The translations under genes were made by a program, and so were the position numbers. A stretch of DNA of 64,000 bases, taken from NCBI RefSeq assembly GCF_002029255.1, contig NZ_MZGT01000020.1:1-64000 (forward strand), given 5' to 3'. This DNA comes from Clostridium chromiireducens. GTDB lineage: Bacteria; Bacillota; Clostridia; Clostridiales; Clostridiaceae. The notes under the pieces are model-generated. The model saw nothing but the letters and a program-made list of their open reading frames with translations. It did no database searches and was not told the origin of the DNA. The first letter of the stretch is position 1. Each line of letters starts with the position of its first letter. Positions 28,278 to 37,096 of this stretch are shown here, piece by piece.

Positions 28278-29588
28278 TTATTTTTTATCAAAAAGTTCTA
28301 CTTTATCACCATTTAAGATTCTATTAGTAGTTCTTACTGCGCACATTTTTCCACACATAGAACAGCTATGCATATCTTCTGGCGGTACACTTTCAAAATA
28401 TTCTCTAGCTTTCTTTCCATCAATAGCAATCTTAAACATCTCTTCCCAATCAAGTTTTTGACGCGCATCTGCCATAGCATTATCTCTATCTCTTGCTCCT
28501 GGAAGTCCATTAGCTATATCTGCTGCGTGTGCTGCAATTTTTGATGCAATAATTCCCTCTCTAACATCCGATAAATCTGGAAGTCTTAAATGCTCAGCTG
28601 GTGTTACATAGCAAAGGAAATTAGCCCCATGTGTTGCAGCAATAGCTCCACCTATAGCTGAAGTAATATGGTCATATCCTGGTGCAATATCTGTGACAAG
28701 AGGTCCAAGTACATAGAAAGGTGCGCCATGGCATAATCTTTTTTCAATTTGCATATTAGCTGCTATTTCATTCATAGCCATATGTCCTGGTCCTTCTATC
28801 ATAACTTGTACATCTTTCGACCAAGCTCTCTTTGTTAACAAACCTAATTCTATAAGTTCAGTAATTTGTCCAGCGTCAGTTGAATCATCCAGACATCCTG
28901 GTCTCATTGCATCTCCAAGACTTATTGTTACATCGTATTCTCTAAGGATATCAAGTAACTCATCATAATATTCGTAGAATGGGTTTTCATTGCCTGTCAT
29001 TTCCATCCAAGCAAATAATAAAGACCCTCCTCTAGATACTATATTTAATCTTCTTTTATCTTCTTTAAATAATGCAACAGTTCTCTTATTAATTCCGGCG
29101 TGAATAGTAACAAAATCAACTCCAGCCTTTGCATGAGCTAAAACTACATCAAGAAAATCCTTTGCTTTTATATCTAATAGATCTTTTTCAAGATATCCAA
29201 TTGCATCATACATTGGAACTGTACCTATCATAGCTGGAGAATAATCAATAAGTTTTTCTCTAAACTCTTGAGTCTTTCCGTAGTTACTTAAATCCATTAT
29301 CGCTTCAGCCCCGAAGTCGATTGCCATTTTCACTTTTTCCATTTCTCTGCAATAATCAACTGAATCTCCTGAAATCCCTAAGTTTACATTTATTTTTGTT
29401 CTTAATCCATCACCAATACCTTCTGGACTAAGAGATTTATGATTAATATTTGCTGGTATAGCAACCTTACCTTCTGCAACGAGTTTCATTAACTTCTCTT
29501 CTGAAATTCTTTCTTTTTCAGCTACTATTTTCATTTCCTTAGTGACAATACCTTTTTTTGCTGCTTCCATTTGTGTTTTATAACTCAT
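28278..29588 (-). CDS. thiC: Phosphomethylpyrimidine (HMP-P) synthase ThiC
   Basis: This 436-aa radical-SAM enzyme turns aminoimidazole ribotide into HMP phosphate. The C-terminal cluster motif CSMCGKMC is present, with [38 protein letters not shown] and [13 protein letters not shown]. Its length is that of the short anaerobe ThiC without the N-terminal extension. It follows thiD by about 115 nt with no promoter evident. Confidence 0.97.
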   Translation of the reverse strand: MSYKTQMEAAKKGIVTKEMKIVAEKERISEEKLMKLVAEGKVAIPANINHKSLSPEGIGDGLRTKINVNLGISGDSVDYCREMEKVKMAIDFGAEAIMDLSNYGKTQEFREKLIDYSPAMIGTVPMYDAIGYLEKDLLDIKAKDFLDVVLAHAKAGVDFVTIHAGINKRTVALFKEDKRRLNIVSRGGSLLFAWMEMTGNENPFYEYYDELLDILREYDVTISLGDAMRPGCLDDSTDAGQITELIELGLLTKRAWSKDVQVMIEGPGHMAMNEIAANMQIEKRLCHGAPFYVLGPLVTDIAPGYDHITSAIGGAIAATHGANFLCYVTPAEHLRLPDLSDVREGIIASKIAAHAADIANGLPGARDRDNAMADARQKLDWEEMFKIAIDGKKAREYFESVPPEDMHSCSMCGKMCAVRTTNRILNGDKVELFDKK

Positions 29589-29702
29589 TTCTTTTCTCTC
29601 CTTAAATAATAATAAATTAATTTCTGATGTATATTTTTAAGTCTCGAATATTTAAGTCATCATAATTCTTATGGATATTTGCTAATAAATGTTTTATATT
29701 TT

Positions 29703-30512
29703 TTACTTAGTATCAATTCCTGCTTTCTTATAAAGTTCATAAAAATGATGGGTAGGACCCACACCTTTTCCAAGCTCAAATCCATGTTCAATTGCACATG
29801 TTATATACTTTTTACCACACCTAACAGCTTCTTCAACTGTCATATTTTTAGCTAAATTTGCGGCTATAGTAGATGATAAAGTACAACCTGTTCCATGAGT
29901 ATGTTTAGTATCAATTCTTTCTTGCTTCAAAATTACAAAGTCTTTTCCATCAAATAATAAATCCGTTGCTTCACCTTCTAGGTGTCCGCCCTTAACCAAA
30001 ACAGCTTTTGGCCCTAGCTCTTTAAGTTTTAAAGCTGCTTCTTTCATCTCTTCTAAAGTTTCTATTTTTATCCCTAAAATTTCTTCTGCTTCTGGTAAAT
30101 TTGGAGTGATTAGTGTTGCAAGTGGAAATAATTCCTTAACCAAAGTATCCTTTGCATCTCTAGATAATAAGTTAAATCCACTTTTAGAGATCATAACAGG
30201 ATCTAAAACAATTACTGGTAAATCTTTAACTTTTCTTAATGCTTTAGATATAGCTTGTATAGACTCAATTTTAGAAACCATCCCTATCTTAATTACGTCT
30301 ACCCTTATATCCTCAAAAATAACATTTATTTGTGCTTCAATCATATCAGGATTTATATCTTGAATTCCAAACACACCCATTGTATTCTGCGCAGTTACAG
30401 CTGTAATTACACTCATACCATAAACTCCGTTAGCTGAAAATGCCTTTAAGTCTGCTTGAATACCTGCTCCTCCACATGAATCTGAACCTGCAATAGTTAA
30501 TGCTCTAAACAT
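29703..30512 (-). CDS. thiD: Hydroxymethylpyrimidine / phosphomethylpyrimidine kinase
   Basis: This is a 269-aa ribokinase-fold enzyme phosphorylating HMP and HMP-P. Motifs are TIAGSDSCGGAGIQADLKAF, TAVTAQNT, VLDPVMISKSG, ITPNLPEAEEILG, VLVKGGH and THGTGCTLSSTIAANLA. It is the second gene after thiW, 53 nt downstream. Confidence 0.96.
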   Translation of the reverse strand: MFRALTIAGSDSCGGAGIQADLKAFSANGVYGMSVITAVTAQNTMGVFGIQDINPDMIEAQINVIFEDIRVDVIKIGMVSKIESIQAISKALRKVKDLPVIVLDPVMISKSGFNLLSRDAKDTLVKELFPLATLITPNLPEAEEILGIKIETLEEMKEAALKLKELGPKAVLVKGGHLEGEATDLLFDGKDFVILKQERIDTKHTHGTGCTLSSTIAANLAKNMTVEEAVRCGKKYITCAIEHGFELGKGVGPTHHFYELYKKAGIDTK

Positions 30513-30565
30513 AAAATCACCCTTTCGTCTTATTCTACAGTTAAATTATTTCTGTATATTTATCA

Positions 30566-31105
30566 CTAAACTTTGTGTATGTTTTTTAAATCATTGTCAT
30601 ATGTTGATACTTCATTATCTATTAGTATTTTACTTATCACCGGAACTTTTACAAAGAAATAAGCTATAACAGATCCTACACTACAGCTAGATATAAATGG
30701 AGTCACATATGCAAAAAGTGCTGCCTTTTTACCTAAAAGCAGTACAGCTATAGGATAGGCCAATAATGCTCCTAATATTCCAGTTCCAATTAATTCTCCA
30801 ATTACAGCTATACTTGGCTTCCTAAATTTCTTATAAAGAATACCTGCAAGCAGTGCTCCTACCATACTTCCTGGAAATGCCAGCAAAGTACCAGTTCCCA
30901 TAATATTTCTAATTAGTGATGCAATAAGCGCATTTAAAAGTGCATAAATTGGACCTAATGTTATTGCCCCAACTACATTTACAAAGTGTTGTATCGGAGA
31001 AATTTTAGCGCCTAAAATTGGTATTGAAAAAGTTCCAAAAATTACTGAAATACCAATTAAAACACCGCTTAATGCAATTTTTTGTGCTTTACTTTTTTCT
31101 TTCAT
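30566..31105 (-). CDS. thiW: ThiW, ECF transporter S component for the thiazole moiety
   Basis: This is a 179-aa integral membrane protein with about five TMs. Family motifs are GAKISPIQHFVNVVGAITLGPIYALLNALIASLIRN and GTGTLLAFPGSMVGALLAGILYK. ThiW is the predicted thiazole-binding subunit of an energy-coupling-factor importer and is usually next to thiM. It is the first gene after the TPP riboswitch, with an AAGGAGG site. Confidence 0.88.
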   Translation of the reverse strand: MKEKSKAQKIALSGVLIGISVIFGTFSIPILGAKISPIQHFVNVVGAITLGPIYALLNALIASLIRNIMGTGTLLAFPGSMVGALLAGILYKKFRKPSIAVIGELIGTGILGALLAYPIAVLLLGKKAALFAYVTPFISSCSVGSVIAYFFVKVPVISKILIDNEVSTYDNDLKNIHKV

Positions 31106-31220
31106 TAAAAAACCTCCTTAAATCAATAAATTAATAAAACTTTGTGAAATAAAATTTTATTAAACCACATCTTACTGTGATTAAATGATTAACTTTGAAA
31201 GAAGTTAATTATTTTTAAGC

Positions 31221-31248
31221 AAAAAAAATGTATCCAAAGGGATACATT
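31221..31248 (-). terminator. Riboswitch-controlled terminator of the thi operon
   Basis: AATGTATCC and GGATACATT form a stem with CTTT loop followed by eight Ts on the minus strand. It lies between the TPP aptamer and thiW, the classic place for a transcription-terminating expression platform. Confidence 0.88.
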
Positions 31249-31276
31249 AATAAACATGTGCACAAAAAATATCAAT

Positions 31277-31372
31277 ATACTTCCCTACGTTGGTATTAAC
31301 CAAATCAGGTTATAAGAGTCTAGGAAATCAATCTTTCCAATCTCAGCCAAAATATTAGCTCCCCTAGTTATT
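31277..31372 (-). ncRNA. TPP riboswitch aptamer
   Basis: Reading the minus strand, the THI-box elements appear in order: CTAGGGGAGCTAATATTTTG, GCTGAGATTGG, then AACCTGATTTGGTTAATACC and AACGTAGGGAAG. GCUGAGA and CCUGAU..GGUUAAUACC..CGUAGGGAA form the pyrimidine- and pyrophosphate-binding helices. It sits about 170 nt upstream of thiW and is followed by an intrinsic terminator, so TPP should switch the five-gene operon off. Confidence 0.96.
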
Positions 31373-31478
31373 CAATTATAAAATTATCTTTCACAAGATA
31401 AAGATTATACCATTAATTGCAAATCGTCAAGTATATAATAACTTATTATTTAAAATTCGATATAGATATTTAATACAA

Positions 31479-31620
31479 AGCTTAGACTTATGCGATAATC
31501 CACCGAAAGTAGAAACATTTTGTTTTTAGTTTTTCTTTGGAATCATTACCATCAAAATTCCTAGAAACCAAAACACAATATGTTACTTATTTGGGTAAGT
31601 TACACATAAATCTAAATCTT
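31479..31620. repeat. Palindromic repeat of about 142 bp (element H)
   Basis: Arms CTTAGACTTATG... and ...CATAAATCTAAAT mirror each other around 31550 (GGAATCATTACCATCAAAATTCC). The right half, GAATCATTACCATCAAAATT through ATATGTTACTTATTT, recurs at 54649-54703. It lies upstream of the TPP riboswitch. Confidence 0.65.
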
Positions 31621-31685
31621 AAATTTGATATCTATGATAATGTAGAAGGCAAATTCTTCATGTGAGATTTTCACTCACTTGAATA

Positions 31686-31880
31686 TTATTTATTTTTAAC
31701 TTGTACATAGTATTTACCATATCTTTTAACTGGTTTTATTACCTCAAAACCATTAACAAATTCTCCTATGACTTGATCTTTTGCAACTTCAATTAATATG
31801 GTTTTCTTCTTCTCTTTAACTCGTTTTGTTGGTACAAAAGTAGTTTTTTTAACTGCATTATTTCTGCTTTTAGTTGGCAT
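31686..31880 (-). CDS. Small lysine-rich basic protein, function unknown
   Basis: This is a 64-aa frame, strongly basic (about a quarter Lys), with no membrane segment or cysteine. The first half is Lys/Thr-rich (VPTKRVKEKKK), and the second half resembles a short beta structure (GEFVNGFEVIKPVKRYGKYYVQVKNK). An AGGAG site precedes the ATG by about 11 nt. I do not recognise the family. A nucleic-acid-binding role is only suggested by the charge. Confidence 0.55.
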   Translation of the reverse strand: MPTKSRNNAVKKTTFVPTKRVKEKKKTILIEVAKDQVIGEFVNGFEVIKPVKRYGKYYVQVKNK

Positions 31881-32096
31881 TTTATCTCATACTCCTGCTA
31901 ATATTATAATCTTGAAATTATTATATTAACTTTTTTCTCTAAATGTGTTACTCTGAACCTATAAATTTAATTCTATATAGTGTCATAAAAAAATTTCTAT
32001 TTATTACTCTAATTTCTCATTTTTCAATTCTAGTACTTTAAATACTAAAACAAACTACAGATTATATACAACTTAAGATAAATTAGACTATTTTAA

Positions 32097-33335
32097 TTAT
32101 TTTGCTTGAGTCAAAGCATTTGCTACGGCACTCATAATCCCTTTTGAGCTATAAGTTGCACCTGAAATTGTATCTACTGAGGTTGATTGTTTTGAAATTA
32201 TGCTCTTTATTATAGTTCCTTCTACTCTTTTATAAAACTTTGGAGTATCTTGATTAGATATAGTTTTTATATTTGATATTTTTCCATCTAATACAGTAAC
32301 AGAAACCTTAGTGGTTCCTCCTCTATAACCAGTTCCACTTCCTGTGTATGTACCATCTTTATATTCACTTGTAGTATTTTGAGCTGCATTTGAAATTGCA
32401 GTTGTTCCATCTTTATAAGTTTGTGAAGAACTATTTTCTAAATTTTCACTACTTGAAATTGTATTGCTATTAACTGAAATTCCTGATTTAGTTACTGCAT
32501 TTCCAGCGAAGCTAGTAAGTCCATATACACCTAAAAATGTAGCCATTGCCACTGATCCTGTTAACTTAGCATCTAAATCTCTACTAGCTACATTTACATT
32601 AGCATTATTTCTATAACATACTTCAGTACATTTTAAGCAGTTAATACAATCGCCACCCTTGACACAATCTACATTATAAAGTGGTAACCCCATCGAACAA
32701 TTCATTGTGCATGCTCTACATTTACCGCAATCAGCTTTGGGCTTATTAATCTTAACTATTCCAATTTTAGAAGTAATGGAGAATATTGCACCTAAAGGAC
32801 ATAGGTATCTACAGAAAAATCTCTCAATAAATGCTGATCCTATTGTGATTAATATTAAAAATATCAATCCAATAAGTAAGCTTGAAAAAATAGTAGATAT
32901 ATCAGTTATTTGACCAAAAGCATCCCAAGGACTTGTGCTTTCTAGTATACTGCTTCCCATAGTCCATGAAATAGCTATTATAAAAACTAATACTATGTAC
33001 TTAACGTACTTAAGTACATAATCAACTTTTTCATCTACTCTAAATTTTATCTTGAATACTTTTCTTGATATAAAATATATTAAATCATTATACGCACCAA
33101 ATGCACATATCCATCCACAGAACCATCTCCCTAATACTATTGTCAAAAGCATAATAGCTATAAATTCCATTAAACTTGGTAATGCTGTAAAAAAGTTAAA
33201 ATTGCCATTGATAATCATTTGATATACTGTTTTTACTTCACTAAATGTCATTGAATAAAGACCTGGTAACAGAATAAATGAAATCAATTGTACAACATGC
33301 CTTATGATCTGCGATCTTTTTATCTTACTTGCCAT
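32097..33335 (-). CDS. NapH/NosR-like membrane Fe-S protein with one covalent-FMN domain
   Basis: This 412-aa protein has about five TMs with GRWFCGWICAFGA and RFFCRYLCPLGA signatures. Two 4Fe-4S clusters follow (CGKCRACTMNC and CINCLKCTEVC, about 205-245). A sixth hydrophobic stretch (about 262-280) leads to an outside linker and one FMN_bind domain (about 325-412) with flavinylation motif SGATYSS. Family knowledge says ApbE attaches FMN to the Thr. The inferred job is moving electrons through the membrane to an outside flavin. The linker holds a stray TYKDGT, like the start of a lost FMN domain. It has its own promoter with four 11-bp repeats. Confidence 0.88.
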   Translation of the reverse strand: MASKIKRSQIIRHVVQLISFILLPGLYSMTFSEVKTVYQMIINGNFNFFTALPSLMEFIAIMLLTIVLGRWFCGWICAFGAYNDLIYFISRKVFKIKFRVDEKVDYVLKYVKYIVLVFIIAISWTMGSSILESTSPWDAFGQITDISTIFSSLLIGLIFLILITIGSAFIERFFCRYLCPLGAIFSITSKIGIVKINKPKADCGKCRACTMNCSMGLPLYNVDCVKGGDCINCLKCTEVCYRNNANVNVASRDLDAKLTGSVAMATFLGVYGLTSFAGNAVTKSGISVNSNTISSSENLENSSSQTYKDGTTAISNAAQNTTSEYKDGTYTGSGTGYRGGTTKVSVTVLDGKISNIKTISNQDTPKFYKRVEGTIIKSIISKQSTSVDTISGATYSSKGIMSAVANALTQAK

Positions 33336-33482
33336 ATTTCCTTCTCCTTTTCTAGCTCTATATCTTTAGCGATAATGAATTTTTATGTTAATTACCATTA
33401 ATCAAATTTTTACGATTAAGTTTTAATAGAAATATTATTTTCACTTCATTATCTTCTATATTTTAATTTCTTCATTAATTGA

Positions 33483-33542
33483 ATTATAGCAACACAACCT
33501 TAATACTCCCTTAATCCAAACTGAGAATTGACTGAGAATTAG
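33483..33542 (-). promoter_or_regulatory. Promoter of the single-FMN gene with four 11-bp direct repeats
   Basis: The -10 is TATAAT (33488-33483 on the minus strand). On the plus strand CTTAA starts at 33499 and 33510, and CTGAGAATT at 33521 and 33532, each exactly 11 bp apart. The first repeat starts 16 bp from the -10 box and replaces a weak -35 (AGGGAG). This is the layout of promoters activated by OmpR/PhoB regulators and repeats the apbE promoter exactly. Confidence 0.7.
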
Positions 33543-33586
33543 CTATCAAAGCTACTATATCAGTGAAGATAAAAGCCAACGAAAAA

Positions 33587-33664
33587 GATAGTACATGTTG
33601 AATTTATCCTTGTTAAGTAATTTATATATCTACTTAACGAGGTTTAGTTCAAACTGTACTATCT
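33587..33664 (-). terminator. Terminator of the apbE - triple-FMN operon
   Basis: GATAGTACA ... CGTTAAGTA / TACTTAACAAGG ... TGTACTATC form a long interrupted stem directly after the stop at 33672, ending in CTTTTTC on the minus strand. Confidence 0.75.
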
Positions 33665-33671
33665 CTTTTTA

Positions 33672-35774
33672 TTATTTTGCTTGACTTAAAGCATTTCTTA
33701 TTGCCTCAATTATACCGTTACTGCTATATGTTGCGCCAGACACGGTGTCTACAGAAGCTGACTGCTTTGAAATCACACTGTTTGTTATTGTTCCTATAGC
33801 TCTATTATAATATCTTGAAGTATCTTCATTTGATATAGTACTTATACTTACTATCTTTCCGTTAGTTATAGCAACAGAAATTTTAGTTGTTCCTCCAAAG
33901 CCTGATCCACTACCTGCATAAGTTCCATCTTTATATTTCCCCTTACTAGTTGTTCCTCCACTAGTACTTCCACTTGAACCTGTGACTCCTTGGCTTGCTG
34001 TTGAGTTAGAAGATGTACCCTTTTGATTTACCACTGGCGGTGGTGTTGCACGTGTTTGCTCTGAAACTGGCGGTGGAGTACTTTTTGAGTTTGCCACTGG
34101 TGGTGTTGGTGGTCCGCCCTTAGACGTATTATCGCTAGAAACAGCACTACTAGCATTGCTGCCTGAATCAGGAACACCTGCTTGATTCAATGCATTTTTA
34201 ACTGCATCTATAATTCCCCTTGAACTAAAAGTGGCCCCCGAAACTGTATTTACAACTGTTGATTGACTTGAAAGCATTTTATTTATTAGAACACCTGAAG
34301 CCTTTTGATAAAACTCTGGAGTGTCCCCATAAGATGAAGTTTTAATACTATTCATTTTTCCATTAGCTATAGTAACGGATATTTTAGTTGTTGCACCTTC
34401 AAATCCTGTTCCAGTTCCTATATATGTTCCATCTTTAAATTTCGAAGCGGTTACCTTAACACTATCTCCTGTATCTAAGATTTTATCTTTCGAGCTTGCT
34501 TCTGGAGCTGGAACTGAAGCTGCTGCTTGATCTTTAGTTTCATTACTATTGTTTGAAGCATCACTGTCTGAATCAGTACCAGATGCTTTTCCTAACGCGT
34601 CCTTAACTGCACTTAGGATTCCTTTAGAACTATAAGTCGCTCCTGATACTACATCAACATCTGTTGATTGCTTTGATAGTATTTCTTTTGTTATTATTCC
34701 TGATGCTCTCTCAAAATATTGATGATCATCCCCATTTGATAAAATATCGATCTTCGATATTTTTCCATCAGCTATTGTGATGGAAACTTTAGTTGTTCCT
34801 CCATTAAACCCTTGACCACTTCCAGTATATATCCCATCTTTATACTTTTGTGAATCATTAGCTAAAGTTGGATTACTTGAATATTCACTACTAGAAACTG
34901 CACTATCACTAGAAATTATCCCTGCCTTAGTTAAAGCGTCAACTCCGAAGTTTGTAAATCCATAAACACCTAACATTGCAGCCATTGCCACAGAACCAGT
35001 TAATGCAGCATTCAGATCTTGTCCTAGTATATTCGCATTAGCATTATTTCTAGGGCAAACCTCTGTACACTTTAGGCAGTTTATGCAATCTCCACCTTTA
35101 ACTTTATCAACCTTATAAAGTTGTAATCCCATTGAACAATTCATTGTACACGCTCTACATTTACCACAATCAGCTTTTGGCTTATTAATTTTTGTTATTC
35201 CAACCTTAGAAATTATTGAAAATACAGCACCTAAAGGACATAAATATCTGCAGAAAAATCTTTCAATAAAAAATGCTCCTATAGTAATTAAAACTAATAA
35301 TACAAGTCCAATAAGCAAATTAGAAAGAACAGTTGATATATTAGTTATTTGTCCAAATACATCCCAAGGACTTGTGCTTTCTAAAATATTACTTCCTATT
35401 GTCCATGAAATAATTATTATGAATATTAATACCACATATTTTACATATTTAAGTATAGAATCAACTTTTTCATTTACTTTAAATTTACCTTTAAATATCT
35501 TTTTTGATATAAAGTATATTAAATCATTATAAGCCCCAAAAGCACACATCCAGCCACAAAACCATCTTCCTGCTATTATGGTTAAAAACATTACTGCCAC
35601 AAATTCTACTAAGCTTGGTAATGCTTGAAGGAAATTAAAGTTCCCTTTAATAATCATTTCATATACTGTTCTTAATTCACTAAAAGTCATTGCATATAAA
35701 CCTGGTAATAATAAAAATAATATTAATTGAACACAATATCTTAAAACCTGGGATTTCTTTATTTTCTTAGCCAT
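33672..35774 (-). CDS. NapH/NosR-like membrane Fe-S protein with three covalent-FMN domains
   Basis: This 700-aa paralogue of the 32097-33335 protein has the same membrane/2x 4Fe-4S head (CGWMCAFGA, CRYLCPLGA, CGKCRACTMNC, CINCLKCTEVCP, about 1-290). It then carries three FMN_bind domains (about 320-405, 450-535, 610-700), each opening with (Y/F)KDGxYxGxGxGF. Each ends with a flavinylation motif: VSGATYSS, VSGATFSS, VSGATYSS. Linkers are Ser/Pro-rich and disordered (PPTPPVANSKSTPPPV). Three flavins on flexible tethers outside the cell suggest a multi-step electron wire. It is cotranscribed with apbE, 22 nt upstream. ATG at 35774 follows AGAAGGAG. Confidence 0.88.
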   Translation of the reverse strand: MAKKIKKSQVLRYCVQLILFLLLPGLYAMTFSELRTVYEMIIKGNFNFLQALPSLVEFVAVMFLTIIAGRWFCGWMCAFGAYNDLIYFISKKIFKGKFKVNEKVDSILKYVKYVVLIFIIIISWTIGSNILESTSPWDVFGQITNISTVLSNLLIGLVLLVLITIGAFFIERFFCRYLCPLGAVFSIISKVGITKINKPKADCGKCRACTMNCSMGLQLYKVDKVKGGDCINCLKCTEVCPRNNANANILGQDLNAALTGSVAMAAMLGVYGFTNFGVDALTKAGIISSDSAVSSSEYSSNPTLANDSQKYKDGIYTGSGQGFNGGTTKVSITIADGKISKIDILSNGDDHQYFERASGIITKEILSKQSTDVDVVSGATYSSKGILSAVKDALGKASGTDSDSDASNNSNETKDQAAASVPAPEASSKDKILDTGDSVKVTASKFKDGTYIGTGTGFEGATTKISVTIANGKMNSIKTSSYGDTPEFYQKASGVLINKMLSSQSTVVNTVSGATFSSRGIIDAVKNALNQAGVPDSGSNASSAVSSDNTSKGGPPTPPVANSKSTPPPVSEQTRATPPPVVNQKGTSSNSTASQGVTGSSGSTSGGTTSKGKYKDGTYAGSGSGFGGTTKISVAITNGKIVSISTISNEDTSRYYNRAIGTITNSVISKQSASVDTVSGATYSSNGIIEAIRNALSQAK

Positions 35775-35796
35775 ACTTATTACTCCTTCTCTTATG

Positions 35797-36846
35797 CTAT
35801 AGTTCTTCAAAAAATTCGCTATCTGTTAATGTAAAAATACTTTCATCAATGCCTGATGTTTTATATACTTTCTTATCTTCTGTAATAAATATAGCGTCAA
35901 TCCCCTCTATAGTCTCTATAATCTTCATAGCTTTATCAATGCCAATTATATAAACACCAGTTGATAAGCCATCTCCGTCAATTGAATTATCAGATATAAT
36001 AGTTGCACTTATGATTTTGCTTTCAGATGGATATCCTGTTTTAGGATCAATTATATGATGAAATCTCTTTCTATCTTTCATAAAATATCTTTCATAATTA
36101 CCTGAGGTAACTATTGATTTATTCTTTACACTTAATATTCCCACATATTCTCCCCTAGATTTAAATGGGCTTTGAATTCCAACCTTCCAATCTGAACCAT
36201 CCTCCTTACTTCCGAGAGCAAAAATGTTTCCACCTAAATCAATTAATGCACTTTTAATATTATGCTGGTAAAAAATATCTCTTACTTCATCAGCTGCAAA
36301 TCCTTTTGCTATTCCCCCAACATCTAAAGCCTGATTATTATTTTTTAGCATTATTGAATTATTTTCTTCATCAAAAATAACATCATTATAGTTTACAAGT
36401 TTTAACGTCTTCTCTATTTGCGACTTTTCCGGAATTTTTTCTTCTTTTGTACCTATGCTCCATAACGTTACTAATGGTCTTATTGTTGGATCAAAAGTAC
36501 CTTCTAAAATTTCACTGTACTCTATAGCCTTTTTAACTACAAAATAAGTATCACTATTTACTTTCTCTGCCATAGTTCCTGCACTCAAATTTACTTTTGA
36601 TATGTCACTACTTTCTTTAAAAGCTGACATTCTATCATCAATTTCGTTTAGCCTTTCTGTCGCTTTATCTATTGCCATTTGAGCTTTATTTCCACTTGCT
36701 CTTAAATTAATCAAAGTTCCAAGAGCATAACTACTATTAGCTACTTCATGTTTTTCATATTTACCCGTCACAAATACAAAAAATAAAATAGCTATTATTA
36801 TTCCAATCATCACTATGAAAATACTTACTATACTTATAATACTCAC
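35797..36846 (-). CDS. apbE: FAD:protein FMN transferase ApbE
   Basis: This 349-aa enzyme uses FAD and Mg to esterify FMN onto Thr of SGAT motifs. The N-terminal single TM (about 5-28) places the catalytic domain outside. Motifs are ALGTLINLRASG, DDRMSAFKESSDISKVN, TFDPTIRPLVTLW, LDVGGIAKGFAAD, ALIDLGGNIFALG, HHIIDPKTGYP and DGLSTGVYIIG (metal ligands). It is the first gene of the operon whose second gene is its evident substrate. The start is GTG; the TM would be halved by the next ATG. Confidence 0.93.
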   Translation of the reverse strand: MSIISIVSIFIVMIGIIIAILFFVFVTGKYEKHEVANSSYALGTLINLRASGNKAQMAIDKATERLNEIDDRMSAFKESSDISKVNLSAGTMAEKVNSDTYFVVKKAIEYSEILEGTFDPTIRPLVTLWSIGTKEEKIPEKSQIEKTLKLVNYNDVIFDEENNSIMLKNNNQALDVGGIAKGFAADEVRDIFYQHNIKSALIDLGGNIFALGSKEDGSDWKVGIQSPFKSRGEYVGILSVKNKSIVTSGNYERYFMKDRKRFHHIIDPKTGYPSESKIISATIISDNSIDGDGLSTGVYIIGIDKAMKIIETIEGIDAIFITEDKKVYKTSGIDESIFTLTDSEFFEEL

Positions 36847-36882
36847 CTACCTAAACTATATATGAATCTCCTCATTGTTGAA

Positions 36883-36941
36883 ATTATAACAAAAGAGTCT
36901 TAATGTATCCTTAGTGCAAGCTTAGAATTTGCTGAGAATTA
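36883..36941 (-). promoter_or_regulatory. apbE operon promoter with four 11-bp direct repeats
   Basis: The -10 is TATAAT (36888-36883). Repeats on the plus strand start at 36899 (CTTAATG), 36910 (CTTAGTG), 36921 (CTTAGAATT) and 36932 (CTGAGAATT), exactly 11 bp apart. The first starts 16 bp from the -10, as at 33483-33542. No consensus -35 is present. Likely regulator: the OmpR-type protein coded at 38680-39369. Confidence 0.7.
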
Positions 36942-37031
36942 TATAAAATTCCAGACCCAGATTTTCCTTGACAACGTCTTAATCTAGAGATGCGTTGATA
37001 TTTTAATCAATAGAATAACTAAATATACTAA

Positions 37032-37080
37032 AAAAGATGTTGCAAAATAATATAATAAACTTATTTTGTAACATCCTTTC
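37032..37080 (-). terminator. Terminator of the two-component operon
   Basis: GATGTTACAAAATAA and TTATTTTGCAACATC (one mismatch) with TTTTTTAG after it on the minus strand, about 20 nt past the kinase stop. Confidence 0.75.
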
Positions 37081-37096
37081 TAAATTTTAGACACAA

